Source: Verrucomicrobiota bacterium (lineage in GTDB: Bacteria > Verrucomicrobiota > Verrucomicrobiia > Methylacidiphilales > Verrucolacustridaceae). From it: a DNA stretch of 26,850 nt. The first letter of the stretch is position 1. Each line of letters opens with the position of its first letter. The notes beneath the pieces were generated by a model. It made no database searches. It saw only the letters and a list, made by a program, of their open reading frames with translations, and was not told the origin of the DNA. The position numbers and the translations under genes were made by a program. The stretch spans positions 1 through 26,850 of the forward strand of contig RHAF01000006.1 of the NCBI GenBank assembly GCA_010028775.1, in the 5' to 3' direction. Of the stretch, positions 14,896 through 21,938 are shown in pieces.

Positions 14896-15794
14896 GAGAG
14901 ACTGGCACGGACATCGTCCGCGGACACATCCGGAGATAGCTCCAGAGAAAAATGGGTCCCCTCGGGAATCAGGGGGAGAAGCTGGCCAAAAGGAATGAGT
15001 CCCTGCCCCAAGGGAAGATGGTCACCCTTTTCCGGATGATAATCATGAAGGTGAGCCCCGATGATGCGGGAAGCGAGCCGGCGGAGATGCTGGGCGTGGT
15101 CGATGTAGCCCAGCCAGTGTTTGGCCGCCCCGTGGCCAAAGTCGTGCCAGTAACCGAAAGTGGGGGCGGGAAGGCGGGTTAGGATCATGTCCCAGAAATC
15201 GTCCGGAGGGATCTCCCGCGGATCCTCCCGGCATTCGAGCCCCAAACGAATTCCTAGGGTCGCAGCCTTCTCGCCAACACGCAGGAGGATTTCCTCCACC
15301 CGGGGCCAAGCCTCGTGGAAGGCTTTTTCGTGTTGGCGGATGGCCTCGAGTTTTTGCCGGACAAAAAGGCGTGAGCCGATCTGGCCGGAAAGGGTCAGGG
15401 TTTCCAGCGAATCGATCCTCCGGCGGGGACCGGCGGAGCCGATATGGAGGACAACAAAGCGGGCGCCGACCGAGGCGGCGCACTCCAGGGTCTCAAGCGT
15501 GTGACGTTCGGCCAACCGTCGGGCGGTGGGGCGGGGATCGGAGAATTCGTAAGCGTTGGGATGGGGACGGAGGACCTCGACGGGTACGGGGCAAAAATTG
15601 TGGAGGACCTCGATCTTGGGGGCCTGGGCGCTTTCCCGGGCCACCAGGATGCCGGGCCACAGCGTAAAGCGGGTATTGTGGCTCAGTTCGACCCGGTCGA
15701 ATCCCATCCTGACCGCCTCCTGAAGCAGGGCTGATCCGTCCGTCATGCGTTCAGCGTGCCAGCAGGTGGACAGGGCCAAGGGAGCAGCGGACAT
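14853..15794 (-). CDS. Sugar phosphate isomerase/epimerase-like TIM-barrel protein
   Basis: A 313-residue protein of the xylose isomerase-like TIM barrel family (AP endonuclease family 2 fold, PF01261). Candidate metal and substrate residues lie at strand ends in VELSHN (35-40), LHIGS, GLECRED, YWHDFGHG, GAHLHDYH and SLELSP. The acidic and histidine residues recur at the spacing expected of a divalent metal site. The enzyme probably isomerises or epimerises a sugar, inositol or related polyol, but the substrate cannot be assigned. Start ATG at 15794 gives the standard first strand (LALSTCWHAERM). It is the first gene of a three-gene minus-strand set with the flippase-like and cca genes, and is divergent from the acylphosphatase with a 110-bp spacer. 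Confidence 0.82.
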   Translation of the reverse strand: MSAAPLALSTCWHAERMTDGSALLQEAVRMGFDRVELSHNTRFTLWPGILVARESAQAPKIEVLHNFCPVPVEVLRPHPNAYEFSDPRPTARRLAERHTLETLECAASVGARFVVLHIGSAGPRRRIDSLETLTLSGQIGSRLFVRQKLEAIRQHEKAFHEAWPRVEEILLRVGEKAATLGIRLGLECREDPREIPPDDFWDMILTRLPAPTFGYWHDFGHGAAKHWLGYIDHAQHLRRLASRIIGAHLHDYHPEKGDHLPLGQGLIPFGQLLPLIPEGTHFSLELSPDVSADDVRASLSWWKKNQAPAPARS

Positions 15795-15904
15795 GTGGCG
15801 TGAGTTTCCCGAAAAAACATCAGAAGGGCGAAGGCTTTTTTTGCTGGGTGGGCCTACCCGTGGAATAGGGGGGATTGAAGAGCGGGGGTTACGGGGGCAA
15901 GATA

Positions 15905-16180
15905 ATGGCGATGATGGCCAAAAGAATTTTTTACAAAGGCAAGGTTCAGGGAGTGGGATTTCGATTCGGCGTACGTCAGATTGCCGAGGGATTCTCCGTA
16001 GCCGGGTATGCCTCCAACCTGCCCGACGGCCGGGTGGAGGTTTTCCTGCAGGGGGATCGGGACGAAGTGGAGGCGATGGAGAAGGAGATCGGGGAGAGTC
16101 ACCTGGCGGGTTTTATTCGTGAGGTGAGCGGTGGCGAGACCGAGACTGTCTCCGGTCGCAAGGGGTTCCAGATCCTATGA
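15905..16180 (+). CDS. acyP: Acylphosphatase
   Basis: A 91-residue acylphosphatase, the usual length for the family, which hydrolyses carboxyl-phosphate bonds such as acetyl phosphate or carbamoyl phosphate. The signature GKVQGVGFR (12-20) carries catalytic arginine R20. ASNLPDGRVEVFLQG (36-50) carries the catalytic asparagine N38. The frame is open upstream to 15875; ATG at 15905 is preferred as it follows a G-rich stretch at a workable distance. ATGs at 15911 and 15914 are alternatives. Its stop overlaps the start of the ABC ATPase (ATGA at 16177-16180), so it is the first gene of a five-gene plus-strand operon. Confidence 0.93.
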   Translation: MAMMAKRIFYKGKVQGVGFRFGVRQIAEGFSVAGYASNLPDGRVEVFLQGDRDEVEAMEKEIGESHLAGFIREVSGGETETVSGRKGFQIL

Positions 16181-17031
16181 ACTTGGCGGTCAAAACCCAG
16201 GGGTTACGGAAAGAGTTCGCCTTGGGATGGTTCGGGGGCCGTTTATTGGCTGTCGAGGGCCTGGATATGGAGGTGAAAAGAGGGGAGGTTTTCGGCCTTC
16301 TGGGTCCGAACGGAAGTGGAAAAAGCACGGCGATGAAGATGATTCTCGGGTTGCTCCGTCCCACTGAAGGGAGGGCGGAGGTTTGCGGTTACCGGGCCGG
16401 GACGATTCACGCCAGAAGGCAGATAGGATTTCTTCCGGAGAACCCCTACTTCCCCAATTTTTTGAGCGGAGTGGAATTGGTTCGCTACTATGGAAAGTTG
16501 AGCGGCATGGGAGGAAGCAAGCTTGAGGCAAGGATCGAAGAGTTGATGGAACTGGTTCGTTTGGGCAGGGAAGCGGGAAAAAGACCCCTCCGGACCTATT
16601 CCAAGGGGATGTTGCAGCGGGCCGGCTTGGCCGGGGCCTTGGTGGGCGACCCGGAGGTGTTGATGCTGGATGAGCCCACCGCCGGGGTGGATCCCGCAGG
16701 ATCCCGTGAGATCAGGGACCTGATTCTTGAGCTAAGAGGAAGAGGTAAGACGGTGATTTTTTCCAGCCATCTTTTGGAGCAGGTGGAGGATGTGGCCGAC
16801 CGGGTGATCATCCTGCACCGGGGGAAAAAGTTGCGGGAGGGGCGTTTGGAGGATCTGCTCTCGCATAAGGGCGAGTGGCAGGTCCGGATGCAGGGAATCG
16901 CCGATGGGGATCGGCGGGAGTTGCGGGTCTGGCTGGAAAATCGGGGTGTCCGGATTGTGTCGGAGTCGGCCCCGCGGGAGAGGTTGGAGGATTATTTCCT
17001 GCGCAGCTTGCCTCAGGAGGTGAGGAAATGA
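16177..17031 (+). CDS. ABC transporter ATP-binding protein (ABC-2 type)
   Basis: A 284-residue ATPase subunit. Walker A is GPNGSGKST (43-51). The Q-loop position reads FLPENPYF, with glutamate as in several ABC-2/NosF-type ATPases. The signature is YSKGMLQR (141-148), Walker B VLMLDEP (161-167) with the catalytic E166, and the switch histidine is H198. A C-terminal extension of about 70 residues follows the nucleotide-binding domain, as in CcmA/NosF-like exporters. The ATG overlaps the acylphosphatase stop, and the stop overlaps the permease start, so the ATPase and the next gene almost certainly form one transporter. Substrate unknown. Confidence 0.93.
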   Translation: MNLAVKTQGLRKEFALGWFGGRLLAVEGLDMEVKRGEVFGLLGPNGSGKSTAMKMILGLLRPTEGRAEVCGYRAGTIHARRQIGFLPENPYFPNFLSGVELVRYYGKLSGMGGSKLEARIEELMELVRLGREAGKRPLRTYSKGMLQRAGLAGALVGDPEVLMLDEPTAGVDPAGSREIRDLILELRGRGKTVIFSSHLLEQVEDVADRVIILHRGKKLREGRLEDLLSHKGEWQVRMQGIADGDRRELRVWLENRGVRIVSESAPRERLEDYFLRSLPQEVRK

Positions 17032-17873
17032 TCGGTTGTCTGCGGCGGCTTTTGGCGGTGGCGGGAAACACCTTTCTCGAAGCCGTCCGCCAAAAGGTCT
17101 TTGCGGTCCTCTTGTTGTTCGGGTTGGTGATCGTGGGGGGGGCAAACTATTTCACCGAATTTTCTTTTCAGGAGCAGTTCAAGTTTCTCAAGGATCTCGG
17201 GTACGCCTCGATTGGCCTGACGGGACTGCTGATTGGGCTCTTGGGTGCAGCCCAGTTGATACCCGGGGAGATTGAAAAAAGGACGATCCTCACCGCCCTT
17301 TGCCGGCCGCTACGCCGATGGGAGTTCATCTGGGGGAAATACCTGGGGCTGCTGTTTCTCCTTGGTCTGATGGTGGGAATCATGGCGACGGCGGTTTGGG
17401 CTGTTTTACGCTGGAAGGAGGGACAACTGATTGCCTCGGAGGGAAGCGATCCGGCGGTGGCAGATCTAATCCGGGGGGAGGCCCGCGATCCACGGATGTT
17501 ACAGGCCGTTTTTCTTATCGGAGTCAAGTTGGCGGTGGTGGCCGCGATGGCGGTTTTCTTCAGCACGATCGCCACCTCCACCACCTTTGTCATCGCCATG
17601 ACCCTGATGGTTTATCTCATCGGGCACCTTCAGTCCGTGGCCCGTGAGCAATGGCTGGAATCAGGGGAAACGGCGCGGTGGTGGGTGAAATCCTTCCTCG
17701 TGGTGGTCTCCCTGCTGATTCCCGATTTCAACCTGTACAACCTGATTGATGAAATCGTGGCGGGCAACGCTGTTCACTGGAGGGCGACGCTTGAAGTGGC
17801 TGGTTACTCGGTGGTTTATATTTTCGTCCTTCTGGTGGCGGCCACGGTTGCTTTTGAGGGGCGGGATATTTGA
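17028..17873 (+). CDS. ABC-2 type permease (NosY-like)
   Basis: A 281-residue permease with about six membrane helices. The N-terminal TFLEAVRQKVFAVLLLFG and the EKRTILTALCRPLRRWEFIWGKYLG loop at about 84-108 are characteristic of NosY-type ABC-2 permeases (E-x-x-x-G/T-T-x-x-x-x-x-x-x-P-x-x-R pattern). A larger loop of about 45 residues (128-160) follows the third helix. The open frame extends upstream within the ATPase gene; the ATG at 17028 is preferred because it overlaps the ATPase stop (ATGA) and lies behind GGTGAGGAA, one of the better ribosome-binding sites in the window. It would pair with the preceding ATPase. Confidence 0.88.
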   Translation: MIGCLRRLLAVAGNTFLEAVRQKVFAVLLLFGLVIVGGANYFTEFSFQEQFKFLKDLGYASIGLTGLLIGLLGAAQLIPGEIEKRTILTALCRPLRRWEFIWGKYLGLLFLLGLMVGIMATAVWAVLRWKEGQLIASEGSDPAVADLIRGEARDPRMLQAVFLIGVKLAVVAAMAVFFSTIATSTTFVIAMTLMVYLIGHLQSVAREQWLESGETARWWVKSFLVVVSLLIPDFNLYNLIDEIVAGNAVHWRATLEVAGYSVVYIFVLLVAATVAFEGRDI

Positions 17874-18643
17874 AGCCCCTTGGATTCATCGCATCCGCCA
17901 CGGCCCTGCTTTTGGTTTGGGGCGGAATCAAGGTGCCTTGGGAACAGAGAATGGCAAAGAGCCAGCGACTGAATGCCTATGGATTTTCCGGACCCACAAC
18001 GGTGGCCGTGCGCGAGAAGCTTGGGCAGGGCTTGGCTTTGGCTTTCTTGGGCGGTTTTCGCGGGTTGGCGGCCAATGCGTTGATGCTTGAGGCCCATGCA
18101 GCTTGGGAAAACCAACAGTGGGTCAGGGTCCGTAGCGCGTTGGAGTTGGCCACCGTGCTTCAACCCCGCGTGGCCGTGTTTTGGGACATGGCTGCCTGGC
18201 ATTTGGCCTGGAATGCGGCGGTCGCCGCCGAGCAGTTTTCCGGAGAAACCAGCGAGACCCGCCGGAGGATGGAAGCCAGACGCTGGATCGAGGCGGGGCG
18301 GAATCTTCTCGAAAGGGGCACCCAGGCCGTTCCGGAGAAGGCGCTGTTATTTCAACGATTGGGGGACCTTTACTGGCAACGATTGCAGGATTATGGCTCG
18401 GCGGCCAAGTGGTACCGGGAAGCCTTGAGCAAGGGGGATGCCCCGCCTTACCTGGAGCGTTTTGTCGGTTACGCCATGGATAAAGCCGGGGACAAAGAGG
18501 GGGCCTTGGCCTATTTTCAGGATTTGAGAGGCAGGATGGGAAAGGAACCCGACCCGGCCCGAAGGCCCGAGGTGGTGGATCGCGAGATTCAACGCCTGGA
18601 GAAAGAGACGCACAACACGGCCCCCATGGAGAAAAAAAAGTGA
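17870..18643 (+). CDS. Membrane-anchored TPR-like protein
   Basis: A 257-residue protein from a TTG start that overlaps the permease stop (TTGA). One hydrophobic N-terminal segment (about 4-20) would anchor it or act as an uncleaved signal. The rest is helical. Repeats with the TPR-like W/A-x-x-LG-x-x-Y pattern are visible around LFQRLGDLYWQRLQDYGSAAKWYREAL (residues 164-190) and GYAMDKAGDKEGALAYFQDL (203-222). A likely role is as an accessory scaffold of the ABC transporter encoded directly upstream, since the genes are translationally coupled. No enzymatic motif was seen. The C-terminus ends in lysine-rich KEK-like residues. Confidence 0.75.
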   Translation: MKPLGFIASATALLLVWGGIKVPWEQRMAKSQRLNAYGFSGPTTVAVREKLGQGLALAFLGGFRGLAANALMLEAHAAWENQQWVRVRSALELATVLQPRVAVFWDMAAWHLAWNAAVAAEQFSGETSETRRRMEARRWIEAGRNLLERGTQAVPEKALLFQRLGDLYWQRLQDYGSAAKWYREALSKGDAPPYLERFVGYAMDKAGDKEGALAYFQDLRGRMGKEPDPARRPEVVDREIQRLEKETHNTAPMEKKK

Positions 18644-19377
18644 GATACGGAATTTTCGGGGATATTCACGGAAACCTTGAGGCTTTGGAGGCGGTTTTGG
18701 CCGACATGGAGAGTCAAGGGGTCACCCATCCCCTGTGCATCGGCGATCTCGTAGGGTATGGGGCCAATCCGGCAGAGTGCCTGGAGGTGGTTCGCGCCAT
18801 CGGGTGTCCTGTGGTGAAAGGAAACCACGACGACTGGGTGACCCATTCGAAAAATCCCGCGTCCTTTTCTGAGGACGCCCGCCGCGCGCTGGATTTTACC
18901 CGCAAAAAACTCAACCCTGGGCAGATGAACTATCTTCGCCGCCTTCCCTACGTCAAAGTGGGGGAGTCATGGACACTTGTCCATGCCACGCTGGATGGTC
19001 CGGAAAACTGGGGTTATGTCTCCACGCGGTTGGAGGCTGAAACGAGCTTTTTATACCAGAAAACCCCGCTCTGCTTCTTGGGGCACACCCATCGGCCCGC
19101 AGTTTTCATCAAGGACCATGAGGTCAGGCCCATTGAGTTTCGCCGGGTGGATGTGCATCCGGAACGGCTGAAGGTCTCGAGAAAATTTTTATTCAATGTG
19201 GGATCGGTCGGGCAACCCAGGGATGGGGATTGGAGGGCGGCTTACGCCATTTACGACTTGAAAGCCGAAATCGTCGAACTCAGGCGTCTTAACTATGATA
19301 TCGAAAGGGCCGCTCACAAAATCATCAAAGCCTCTTTGCCTGAATCATTATCAAAGAGGCTTTTTATCGGTCAATAA
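18640..19377 (+). CDS. Calcineurin-like metallophosphoesterase (YfcE-type)
   Basis: A 245-residue metallophosphoesterase. Metal-binding motifs occur in the family order: GDIHGN (7-12), GDLVGYG (35-41), GNHDD (61-65), LVHATL (about 118) and GHTHRP (about 147-152). These bacterial proteins usually hydrolyse phosphodiesters or nucleotides in the cytoplasm; the exact substrate is unknown. The start is GTG at 18640, overlapping the TPR gene stop (GTGA), and it puts the first motif at the usual position. It is the last gene of the acyP-ABC operon. Its last 17 codons contain the operon terminator, so the C-terminal sequence is constrained by RNA structure. Confidence 0.9.
   Translation: MRYGIFGDIHGNLEALEAVLADMESQGVTHPLCIGDLVGYGANPAECLEVVRAIGCPVVKGNHDDWVTHSKNPASFSEDARRALDFTRKKLNPGQMNYLRRLPYVKVGESWTLVHATLDGPENWGYVSTRLEAETSFLYQKTPLCFLGHTHRPAVFIKDHEVRPIEFRRVDVHPERLKVSRKFLFNVGSVGQPRDGDWRAAYAIYDLKAEIVELRRLNYDIERAAHKIIKASLPESLSKRLFIGQ
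19327..19365 (+). terminator. Rho-independent terminator inside the 3' end of the metallophosphoesterase gene
   Basis: AAAGCCTCTTTG (19327-19338) pairs perfectly with CAAAGAGGCTTT (19352-19363), a 12-bp stem with a 13-nt loop, followed by TTAT. The whole hairpin lies before the TAA stop at 19375-19377, so it is translated as well as folded. Confidence 0.85.
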
Positions 19378-19431
19378 ACTATTCAAAATGTTTTATATTA
19401 TATATTTGCAAATAAGAAAATAAATAGTAAC

Positions 19432-19459
19432 TTGACGATGAATCGATTGCATGTACTAT
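19432..19459 (+). promoter_or_regulatory. Promoter of the HNH-repeat gene in an AT-rich segment
   Basis: TTGACG (19432-19437) and TACTAT (19454-19459) are 16 bp apart. The preceding 50 bases are strikingly AT-rich against the GC-rich background, as in strong UP-element-like promoters. The predicted transcription start, about 7 nt after the -10 box, falls at or next to the ATG at 19466, which suggests a leaderless message. Confidence 0.6.
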
Positions 19460-19471
19460 GCGTGCATGCAA
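19447..19471. promoter_or_regulatory. Inverted repeat TTGCATG-N11-CATGCAA, likely operator
   Basis: The two 7-bp arms (19447-19453 and 19465-19471) are exact reverse complements. They flank the putative -10 box and the right arm contains the ATG at 19466. Binding there would block transcription, which is the usual layout of an autorepressor. The adjacent gene encodes a probable DNA-binding protein, so autoregulation is a reasonable inference but untested. Confidence 0.55.
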
Positions 19472-20293
19472 ATTCATTCACGAAAAAATCTCCGTTGGAG
19501 TGCTGAGCGCGTGATTTCCGAGGTGCGCCAGTGGAGGGATCAGGGGCAACCCCTCTACGCCAACCATATCCGAAAAAATTTCCAGGAGCTTCTGGCTGCG
19601 GCCATTCGCTACTATGGTAGCTGGCAAAAAGCCCTCGAAGCGGCGGACATCCCTTATAATGAGGTGCGTAAGTACCGCCGTTGGTCCAAGGACTCGATCA
19701 TCCGGGAAATCCAGCAACTCCACTCACTGGGAGTGGATCTATCTTTTCGCTCCATGGCCCTCAGTCAGCATAACGCCATGGTCTACGCCGCCATCCGCCC
19801 CAAATATTTCGGCAGTTGGAGAGCGGCCTTGGAAGCGGCGGGTTTGGTCTCGGAGGAAATTTATCGCTACCGCAGTTGGGAGCAGGGCGAGATTTTGGAT
19901 GAGATCCGGCGCCTCAAGGCGGAAGGGGTCGATTTGAGTTCCAAGGCCATGGACGAAACTTCCAATCGCTTGATTGCCACCGCCCGGCGCCGTTTCGGAA
20001 ACTGGGGCAGAGCCCTTGAAAGTGCTGGAATCGACTACGATGAGGTTCGCCGCCGTAAGCGTTGGACCCGCGAAAATCTGGTCGAAGGTATCCTAGACCT
20101 GAAGCGGCAGGGGGTGAAACTCATCACTCCGGAAGTCAAAAGAGCCAATCCATCCCTTTTTGCCGCAGCCTGCAAAAAGCATTTTTACGGGACATGGAAG
20201 AAAGCTTTGAAAGCTGCCTTAAAAGCAGAAGAGGATACACGGGCAACCATCGCGACCCAATCGGCGCTCGTTTCTGCTCCCTCGCAGGTTTAG
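19466..20293 (+). CDS. Protein of four tandem homing-endonuclease-associated (HNH_repeat-like) DNA-binding repeats
   Basis: A 275-residue protein from the ATG at 19466; the ATG at 19451 would place the -10 box inside the gene and is disfavoured. It is built from four repeats of about 60-65 residues, beginning at RWSAERVI, RRWSKDSII, RSWEQGEIL and KRWTRENLV (about residues 10, 71, 136 and 198). Each has a W-x(5)-I/L-x-x-I/V start, then L-x-x-x-G, then a conserved (F/Y)G(S/N/T)W-x-x-AL-x-(A/S)A block and, in the first three, a basic linker of the EVRxYRR type. This matches the repeat found with HNH homing endonucleases (PF18780-like). No HNH or other nuclease motif is present, and the basic linkers and tandem helices suggest sequence-specific DNA binding. 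Targets are unknown; the inverted repeat at its own promoter is a candidate. Confidence 0.75.
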   Translation: MQIHSRKNLRWSAERVISEVRQWRDQGQPLYANHIRKNFQELLAAAIRYYGSWQKALEAADIPYNEVRKYRRWSKDSIIREIQQLHSLGVDLSFRSMALSQHNAMVYAAIRPKYFGSWRAALEAAGLVSEEIYRYRSWEQGEILDEIRRLKAEGVDLSSKAMDETSNRLIATARRRFGNWGRALESAGIDYDEVRRRKRWTRENLVEGILDLKRQGVKLITPEVKRANPSLFAAACKKHFYGTWKKALKAALKAEEDTRATIATQSALVSAPSQV

Positions 20294-20302
20294 GCCCGGG
20301 CT

Positions 20303-20308
20303 TTGACA
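20303..20308 (+). promoter_or_regulatory. Isolated TTGACA, possible -35 element
   Basis: A perfect TTGACA lies 66 bp before the secreted-protein ATG at 20374. No good -10 box is found at 16-18 bp, so this may be chance or a promoter for an unusual sigma factor. Confidence 0.2.
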
Positions 20309-20373
20309 TCCGTCGGTTTACTTGCCCCTTAGCCGGCGCTTGTTTAGCCGCCTTCCCGGTCCATTCTATTCCG

Positions 20374-21237
20374 ATGATGCGGGCCAAGGTTCTTGGTTTT
20401 TGGGGCATGGTCCCTTTCCTCTGCTCCGCCCTTCTGGGGCAGGTGGAGGTTCGGTTGGAGACTCCCAAATCCGCCTATCTTCAATATGCGCAAATCCCGT
20501 TTACGATTTGCCTCAAAAACATCGGTGGAGAGGAGATCGCGTTTGAATCCGCCGGAAACAAACCGTGGTTGGAGATGATTGTCCAGTCCAGGGATGGTCT
20601 TTTGATCCGAAGTGAAAAACCTTTCGTTCCTCCGGATAAAAATCTAAAAGTTGGAGAATCAGCGGTCCTCCCGGTGGACTTGGCCTCCTATTTTTTGGTG
20701 AGAGAACCGGGAGGATACCAGGCGAGGGCCTCCGTCCGGTTGCCTTCGGGCCAGACCCTGCTGACCGAACCCCTGGCTTTTTTGATCGGGCGTGGGGAAA
20801 CCATCTGGACTCAAAATCGGGGTGAGGGTGTTGATCGTCACATTTATTCCCTTTTGAAGTTCTATGAGGATCCCAACGTGGGCCTATATCTCAGGGTGGA
20901 AGTTCCGGAGAAAAACATCGTGTATCCGTCCCGTCGTCTGGGGCCTTACGTGCCTTTGACCAAGCCGATGGTTGAATTTGACGCCCAAAACCATTTGCAC
21001 CTTCTTTATCAAACCGCCGCCGGGGTTCATCGCATCACCGTGGTCAGCGAGGATGGGCGTCTTCTGAGGGAGGAAACTCGGCAGGAGGGGGTGGATAAAC
21101 CAACCATCCGGAAAGAAAAAAATGGTGAGGTGGTGACCGAGGGTGGAAATGTGATTCTCCCCGGCAATCTACGGGAGCGATTGTCCACGTTGCAGGCCCG
21201 CATCGGGGCAACCGTTCCTGCGGCGGAAAAGAATTAG
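20374..21237 (+). CDS. Secreted protein of unknown function
   Basis: A 287-residue protein not recognised as a member of a known family. The start is set at the MM pair at 20374. This gives a signal peptide with a basic start (MMRAK), a hydrophobic core (VLGFWGMVPFLCSALL) and a likely cleavage after LLG or LGQ. Longer starts in the open frame overlap the HNH-repeat gene. The mature part is rich in beta-type stretches, such as VEVRLETPKSAYLQYAQ and the LYLRVEVPEKN segment, which could be an immunoglobulin-like domain, but that is a guess from composition. Cysteines are few. It would act in the periplasm or outside the cell. It ends convergent with the DUF3431 gene, with stops overlapping by 3 nt. 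Confidence 0.6.
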   Translation: MMRAKVLGFWGMVPFLCSALLGQVEVRLETPKSAYLQYAQIPFTICLKNIGGEEIAFESAGNKPWLEMIVQSRDGLLIRSEKPFVPPDKNLKVGESAVLPVDLASYFLVREPGGYQARASVRLPSGQTLLTEPLAFLIGRGETIWTQNRGEGVDRHIYSLLKFYEDPNVGLYLRVEVPEKNIVYPSRRLGPYVPLTKPMVEFDAQNHLHLLYQTAAGVHRITVVSEDGRLLREETRQEGVDKPTIRKEKNGEVVTEGGNVILPGNLRERLSTLQARIGATVPAAEKN

Positions 21238-21917
21238 CCCTCCCCCGGGGAAGGGCTTTTTCTTCGAACAGGTTTCCAGAGCCGTAATCCGGTGGGCCCA
21301 AAGAGGCTTGCCTCCAGGGGAGGGGCTAAGAAAACCCGATCCCATGTCCGTTCAAAAGCATGGGCCGCGTCTGGAAAAGTGATGCTGAGATCCCTGGCTT
21401 TTTCATAAAAAGCTTGGGAACGGCGGTGAATGGTCTTTGCGGAAACGACAAACTGGCCCCCGCCGGCATAGCGAACCATCGCCGGGGCAGGTTCCCCGAA
21501 AAGCTCCGCAAAAAAGTCTGGAAGGTTAAGTTCCCGCCGGGAGGGGTTTTTTGTCCAATGGACGAAGGAGGGATATCCGCGTGCATCGTCCGTCTCCCAC
21601 ATGAATCCAAGCCACCAGAAATCAGGGGGCATTGTTTCGCCACTGGCCAGTTGACGGACCACGCGGTGAAAATCAGGAGCGTGGTCAAAGGGGCGCCCTT
21701 GGGCGAAAACCGTCAGAGGCGGTAGCTGGTGATACCGTTCCGTCAAATGATGCAGCCAAGCGTGAGCCTCGCGACCGACATTGGGCAAGGCCATGGATCC
21801 CGGCCAAAGGGGATCAGGGGGTTGGGTTTTGTCGTAGATGGTGAGGCGGATACCCTTCGGCAAATTTCGGGTCCAGCTTAAATCCTCCCCGCAACGGCAA
21901 ACGACCACTTCAAGCAC
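21234..21917 (-). CDS. DUF3431 domain protein
   Basis: A 227-residue protein. The N-terminal half matches the DUF3431 family: VVVCRCGEDLSW (4-15), IYDK, NVGREAHAWLHHL (46-58) and FAQGRPFDH (71-79). The family resembles glycosyltransferase-like proteins, but no biochemical function is established that I can name. The GTG at 21917 gives the family-standard start. It follows the pilC stop by 21 nt, so it is likely read on the same message as the pilus genes. Whether it acts in pilus glycosylation is speculation from position only. No signal peptide is seen. Confidence 0.8.
   Translation of the reverse strand: MLEVVVCRCGEDLSWTRNLPKGIRLTIYDKTQPPDPLWPGSMALPNVGREAHAWLHHLTERYHQLPPLTVFAQGRPFDHAPDFHRVVRQLASGETMPPDFWWLGFMWETDDARGYPSFVHWTKNPSRRELNLPDFFAELFGEPAPAMVRYAGGGQFVVSAKTIHRRSQAFYEKARDLSITFPDAAHAFERTWDRVFLAPPLEASLFGPTGLRLWKPVRRKSPSPGEG
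21236..21265. terminator. Hairpin at the convergent gene junction
   Basis: AGCCCT (21236-21241) pairs with AGGGCT (21252-21257), with a further two GC pairs inside and a CCGG loop. A T-rich run (TTTTTCTTC) follows on the plus strand, so it should terminate the secreted-protein transcript. On the minus strand the downstream tract is weaker. The hairpin overlaps the last codons of the minus-strand gene. Confidence 0.65.
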
Positions 21918-21938
21918 TGGTGCGTTGGATCAAAATGG

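Noticed and set aside
14903..14918. TGGCACGG, considered as a sigma-54 promoter
   Set aside because: It is inside the TIM-barrel gene and no TTGC follows at the required spacing.
20062..20373. Upstream extension of the secreted-protein frame
   Set aside because: It overlaps the HNH-repeat gene in another frame, and only the start at 20374 gives a proper signal peptide.
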